Positions 60,199 to 64,000 of a DNA stretch of 64,000 bases are shown in pieces. The stretch lies in NCBI RefSeq assembly GCF_001592755.1, contig NZ_LUKF01000019.1, positions 62,001 to 126,000 of the forward strand, written 5' to 3'. A program made the position numbers and the translations under genes. Position 1 is the first letter of the stretch, and the number at the start of each line of letters is the position of its first letter. This DNA comes from Bdellovibrio bacteriovorus. Its GTDB lineage: Bacteria; Bdellovibrionota; Bdellovibrionia; Bdellovibrionales; Bdellovibrionaceae. The notes under the pieces were generated by a model. That model was not told the DNA's origin, searched no databases, and worked only from the letters and a program-made list of their open reading frames with translations.

Positions 60199-63100
60199 TG
60201 GCTTTCCGGAAGCTCTGCAAAGATATCGGGACTATACATGGCCTCAACACGACTTGCAGGAAGTTTGTAGGTGCCTGCTTGGTTAAAACGAATAGTGTAT
60301 TCTAAATTCTCTTCACCATTAAACCAGGCCTGATAGAAACGAACCAGCTCTTCTTTTCTTTCCACTGCTGTCGCCCAAGAACTTTGCAAAAGACTGCTGC
60401 TAGCTGGAATAGGATCTTCAATGACCACCCATGTTTGTGGCGCCGACGTCTTCACTTTAATTTGAATCTTCGCAACATCTCCTACACTCCACACACCTTT
60501 TTTCTTTTGTTCCACAGGTGTCACAGTTTTTTCCACATTAAATCCGGCGAACAGAGGTTTCGTGACCGGAGTTGAAACTTTCGCAGACACGGTGATCCAC
60601 GGTTTGCCTTCGCCTTTTTGCTGCCACTGAACTTCGGACTCTTTTTTATTCCATGGAAGAGTCAAAGTTCCTGTGCGGCCCTTGCTCCAATCGTAAGAGG
60701 CTTTTTTTCCTTCAAGTTCGGCCTCGAAAATCCCTTGAACTTTTTCTTTTGAATAAGCCTCTTGAATTTTACGCAAGACTAAACTTCCCCACGCATTGTC
60801 CGTCGTTAACATCCAAGCGCCATTCGTTTGGCGAGCCAAAACACCCTGATACAGTCTTGGGGTGTCGCTTCGCCATTTTTCTGAAGGCAAGGTGGCAAGA
60901 ATCAGACGCAAGATGGAGCTTTCTGAGTCCCGCATCAGCCACGACATAGATTCACGGCCTTCTTCTTTCAACTGAAGCCTTTTCGCCGAGAAGCTAAATC
61001 GACTGCGAAGAAGGTTTTCCAGATCCGTAATCTTTTTATCGCGTTGAGGAATATCCTTTTCCCATAAGTGGATTTGATACCATTCTACTAAGGTATAAAG
61101 TGGCCATTGGTTCGGCTGATAATCTATGGCCGTTAAAAGATCCAAATTCAAACGACGGTAACGAGACAGCGACTCGAAAGCTGAAATCTTTTTTAAAGTC
61201 TCATCACTGCGACTGAAGTTTTCTTCTTCTTTGAGGCGGCCTTCGGCATAGGCCGATAAGGCATCAAGAAGACGGCCTTCCGTTTCTTCACCCAGAGCAA
61301 AGCCTGACTCGTGCGCAATATTCAAAACATAAGAGGTCAGAATCACACTTCCGTGAGCATGAGACGTCGGGAAGTATTTTAATAAACCTTCTTCAGAAAT
61401 ATAGGTTGGCAGTTGATTCGCCAATTTCTGCCACAGCTTTTTATCATTTGTGGAAACGGCTCGAGAGATCTGCTGCTCTAAGCAGTTATAATCATAGTTC
61501 TTCCAGAAATCTTTAATACCCTCAAAAGAACCACCAAGACTCGCACTTGCCTCGATGACGATGGAACTCTTTTCCAGTTCTGCGTCTGCGGGTTGTTTGA
61601 GTGACAGTTTAGAAAACTCGGGCCAAGCTCCCCATTCGCTTTGATAGATTCTAGGCTCACGCAGATTTAAAATCTTTTGCGTTTTTTTCACCTCATCTAA
61701 AACTTTCCCTTGGGCATTTCGCGCCGTCATCACGTATTGGAGTGAACCGGAAGATGGGACTTTGATTCGCCACTGCACCTCTTTAGATTCACCCGAAGCT
61801 AACCTCAGCTTCTGAGGCGTAAAAGAATCTGTTAATGGACTGACCTTTAGGCTCAACTGCAATTCTTGAGTTTGCGTCGAAGCGTTTCTAACTGTGAAAC
61901 CTGCAAGGAATTGATCGCCCTCACGCACGACGGTGGATAGTCCCGGCATTATGATAAGATCTTGTGAGGATTGAATTGATGTAAAACCCGTTCCAAACTG
62001 ATCTTGTCCTTGAAGAGCGATAGCCACGATACGGAAGCTCGTCGTGGAGTCATTCAATGGAACATCAACCTTCGCCTCACCTTGCGCATTGAGTGTGATT
62101 GAAGGATTCCAATAAAGAAGTGTATCAAAAAGTTCACGCCTTAAAGCCCCGCCTCCATCACCGCCAATCGGCAAAGCCTTAAGACCGAAGTGACGTTTAC
62201 CAATCACAAAGGTTTGAGACGTCGCGGTCTGCAGCGTGTGAGCACGCATTTTCATCATCGCTTTTAATAAATCCCAAGAGTTATTATCGCGAAGTTCTAG
62301 CAAACCTTCATCCACTGCTACCAATGCCACTTCACCTTGAGCGGCCAGCTTTCCGTTGGCGTCTTTAACTTGAACGCGCACCTGTGCTTTATCGCGAGCT
62401 TTATAGGATTTGCGGTCTGTCGTCACATCGACTTTTAAAGAATAATCTTTCCAGCCGACTTTGATATTAGTCATGCCCAGTTTAAATGCGGGCTTACCTA
62501 AATCAACCAGAGCCGTGGGCTTTGGATCATTAAGGCGTCCGCGAATGGCAAAGGCCGAAACCACAACATTAGGTGAATACTCCTTTTTGATAGGAAGACG
62601 AATCACGGGGTTCTCGCCTTTAACATCCACCACTTCAGAGTAAAGAACGGAGTCACGTTCCACCGTTAAAAGTACTTTGGCTGAGGGAAACGGAGTGCGC
62701 AATTGAAATTCTGCAGTTTCTCCCGGCTCGTAAGTTTTCTTAAACGGAATCAAATCGGCACGGTCATTGTCGTTTGAACCGAACCATTGAGTTTCTCCGG
62801 GTGCAACGATCCATTGGTTCACGTTTGCCAAGGCCTCTTTGCCGTTCGCATCTTTTGTTGAAACAACCGCTAAGACGGAACCGGTCGCTTTTGTTTTACC
62901 AGCGCAACTAAAAATGCCCTTGTTATTTGTTTCGCCACGACAAAGTTCGCCGATTTTTTTAAATTCTCTGAAATCTTCGTAAGCGTAGAAACCACCGACA
63001 AGACGTTTACGATGTGAATAGTACTGACTTGTATAAAGATCGACTTGAACCTTTTGTTTCTTAAGAGGTCGCTGTTGTAAATCCAAAGCCACGACATCGA

Positions 63101-64000
63101 ACTCGACAAGATTTGGAGTCGCCCACCACGATTTTGCTTTAATACCCAGAATGACTGAAGAAGGCCACATACCAAAGGACCGAATGGCCGTCTGGATTTC
63201 TCCATTAGGGTCTTTAAATTCGACCTCCGTGCGAAGGCGCTGTGGTCCCCCGCCATACTTTAAGTTTTTAACCGGCACTTCCGCGCTTCCCTGAGGGTTG
63301 AGCTTGAATTCAATAACACCACTTTGTGGAATATGACGAGCCCCCTCGTCTTCACCGCTGCGAAAAAGGCCTTCTTTAACCGAACCATTTGCGAACGAAA
63401 AATCCTGGAAGTCATCGTCCTCTGGCAGGAAGGTGTCAGGCTCGACACTCCAACGCATCTTCATCGGAAGACCGGCCGCGGGGCCTCCAGAAAAATAAGT
63501 CCCGCTGACCTGTACTGGAACTTGGGACTCTAAAACATAGTTAGGTTGCGGACTTGATAGACGCACTTGCAAAAGAGGCACGCGGAAGCTCTCGATAGAA
63601 AATTCTCCTACGGACATCGAAATGAGCGGTGTCTCTTTTTCAGCTATCATCGTCCAGCGACCCATTTTTACACCCGAAGGAATGGGCCATTTAATTAAAG
63701 CCGTGCCATTTTTTTTATTCCACTTTAATGGAAGTTTGAAGGATTGCAGACCGGAGTCATGAGAAAGAACCAACGTCGTCGGCCACTCTTTTTCCGTTGG
63801 AAGCGACAAGCCCGACTGGTTTGGTTTTCTGATTACGATCTTTGAAGACAATGTTTCTTCAGGTTTAAATAGCGTACGGTCCAAGATAGCATGCGCGATA
63901 AGAGGCGATGCCGAAGTATTAAACCCTAGTTGGAAGCGCCAAGATTCGATACCGCGGTCCCAAGAAGAATGTGTGAAAGTGAAGTCATCACCCTTTTCCG
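60180..64000 (-). CDS. bacterial alpha-2-macroglobulin (YfhM-like), 5' end outside the window
   Basis: Large periplasmic protease trap. The visible 1270 or so codons run to the right edge with no stop. The upstream codons RGIESWRFQLG and IAHAILDRTLFKPEET, at the edge, match the MG-domain TDR-x-x-Y-K/R-P-GET motif, so an ATG-like start at 63884 is not the true start. MG domains, a bait-region-like stretch and the thioester motif CLEQ (Cys codon at 61482-61484, in YNCLEQQISRA) are present. The C-terminal thioester and receptor-type domains are complete. It precedes pbpC and overlaps it. Signal peptide or lipobox lies outside the window. Confidence 0.9.
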   Translation of the reverse strand, partial: EKGDDFTFTHSSWDRGIESWRFQLGFNTSASPLIAHAILDRTLFKPEETLSSKIVIRKPNQSGLSLPTEKEWPTTLVLSHDSGLQSFKLPLKWNKKNGTALIKWPIPSGVKMGRWTMIAEKETPLISMSVGEFSIESFRVPLLQVRLSSPQPNYVLESQVPVQVSGTYFSGGPAAGLPMKMRWSVEPDTFLPEDDDFQDFSFANGSVKEGLFRSGEDEGARHIPQSGVIEFKLNPQGSAEVPVKNLKYGGGPQRLRTEVEFKDPNGEIQTAIRSFGMWPSSVILGIKAKSWWATPNLVEFDVVALDLQQRPLKKQKVQVDLYTSQYYSHRKRLVGGFYAYEDFREFKKIGELCRGETNNKGIFSCAGKTKATGSVLAVVSTKDANGKEALANVNQWIVAPGETQWFGSNDNDRADLIPFKKTYEPGETAEFQLRTPFPSAKVLLTVERDSVLYSEVVDVKGENPVIRLPIKKEYSPNVVVSAFAIRGRLNDPKPTALVDLGKPAFKLGMTNIKVGWKDYSLKVDVTTDRKSYKARDKAQVRVQVKDANGKLAAQGEVALVAVDEGLLELRDNNSWDLLKAMMKMRAHTLQTATSQTFVIGKRHFGLKALPIGGDGGGALRRELFDTLLYWNPSITLNAQGEAKVDVPLNDSTTSFRIVAIALQGQDQFGTGFTSIQSSQDLIIMPGLSTVVREGDQFLAGFTVRNASTQTQELQLSLKVSPLTDSFTPQKLRLASGESKEVQWRIKVPSSGSLQYVMTARNAQGKVLDEVKKTQKILNLREPRIYQSEWGAWPEFSKLSLKQPADAELEKSSIVIEASASLGGSFEGIKDFWKNYDYNCLEQQISRAVSTNDKKLWQKLANQLPTYISEEGLLKYFPTSHAHGSVILTSYVLNIAHESGFALGEETEGRLLDALSAYAEGRLKEEENFSRSDETLKKISAFESLSRYRRLNLDLLTAIDYQPNQWPLYTLVEWYQIHLWEKDIPQRDKKITDLENLLRSRFSFSAKRLQLKEEGRESMSWLMRDSESSILRLILATLPSEKWRSDTPRLYQGVLARQTNGAWMLTTDNAWGSLVLRKIQEAYSKEKVQGIFEAELEGKKASYDWSKGRTGTLTLPWNKKESEVQWQQKGEGKPWITVSAKVSTPVTKPLFAGFNVEKTVTPVEQKKKGVWSVGDVAKIQIKVKTSAPQTWVVIEDPIPASSSLLQSSWATAVERKEELVRFYQAWFNGEENLEYTIRFNQAGTYKLPASRVEAMYSPDIFAELPESQWVVQE

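Noticed and set aside
1-64000. CRISPR arrays, insertion sequences, integrases, prophage genes
   Set aside because: No regularly spaced direct repeats, transposase motifs or integrase motifs were seen on either strand.

Overview
The window is 64 kb of densely packed bacterial chromosome with moderate GC, many 1-4 base start/stop overlaps, and no phage, IS element, CRISPR array or rRNA. The content suggests a Bdellovibrio-like predator (Bdellovibrionota): Ku plus a three-domain LigD, a fused OtsA-OtsB with a GH15 hydrolase, PBP1C with a bacterial alpha-2-macroglobulin, AmpG, a lipoprotein-type Mqo, and many short secreted orphans. This assignment is inference from gene repertoire; no marker gene proves it.

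Layout. 1-10 kb, all on the minus strand: dinB (3' end cut by the window edge), plsC, a secreted protein, then ppc-ligD-ku, an OlsB-like acyltransferase and Sua5/TsaC. 10.2-14.1 kb: ybbP-ybbA-tesA on the minus strand, overlapping by 1-4 bases. 14.1-15.7 kb: glycine-rich RRM protein, YajQ and a SlyD-type prolyl isomerase. 15.8-23.3 kb, plus strand: HNH protein, GNAT, adenosine-deaminase-family hydrolase, AmpG-like permease, type II NADH dehydrogenase, a type III polyketide synthase with a histidine-rich membrane partner, and a GFA protein. 23.3-32.5 kb is accessory: small enzymes, secreted orphans, a putative zinc protease lipoprotein, SRPBCC proteins, tRNA-Ser(GGA), an Ntn-type amidohydrolase and a second GFA protein. 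32.5-38.2 kb: GH15 hydrolase divergent from OtsAB, then Mqo. 38.3-45.5 kb: PAS hybrid kinase, nitronate monooxygenase, solute-binding protein, RadD-like helicase, outer-membrane protein. 45.5-53.4 kb: lytic transglycosylase, Bcr/CflA efflux pump, RsmG, M24 peptidase, XRE regulator, quinone oxidoreductase, Rnk, PhnD-type lipoprotein. 53.5-58.2 kb: an HPt-hybrid kinase-response regulator operon and OsmC. 58.2-64 kb: PBP1C behind an alpha-2-macroglobulin whose 5' end lies outside the window.

Functional themes are DNA repair and lesion bypass (DinB, Ku, LigD, RadD), cell-wall work (AmpG, lytic transglycosylase, PBP1C plus macroglobulin), trehalose synthesis and possible breakdown, quinone-linked respiration (NDH-2, Mqo) and phosphorelay signalling.

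The most unusual recurring signal is a set of inverted repeats that overlap or abut translation starts: tesA, the deaminase-like gene, ndh, the type III PKS, a GFA gene, a secreted orphan and the transglycosylase. Also notable are a perfect operator-like palindrome on the efflux-pump promoter and a compact three-way-junction-like fold in the one long gene-free stretch (26.02-26.43 kb). All start choices and motif readings were made by eye, without database searches.
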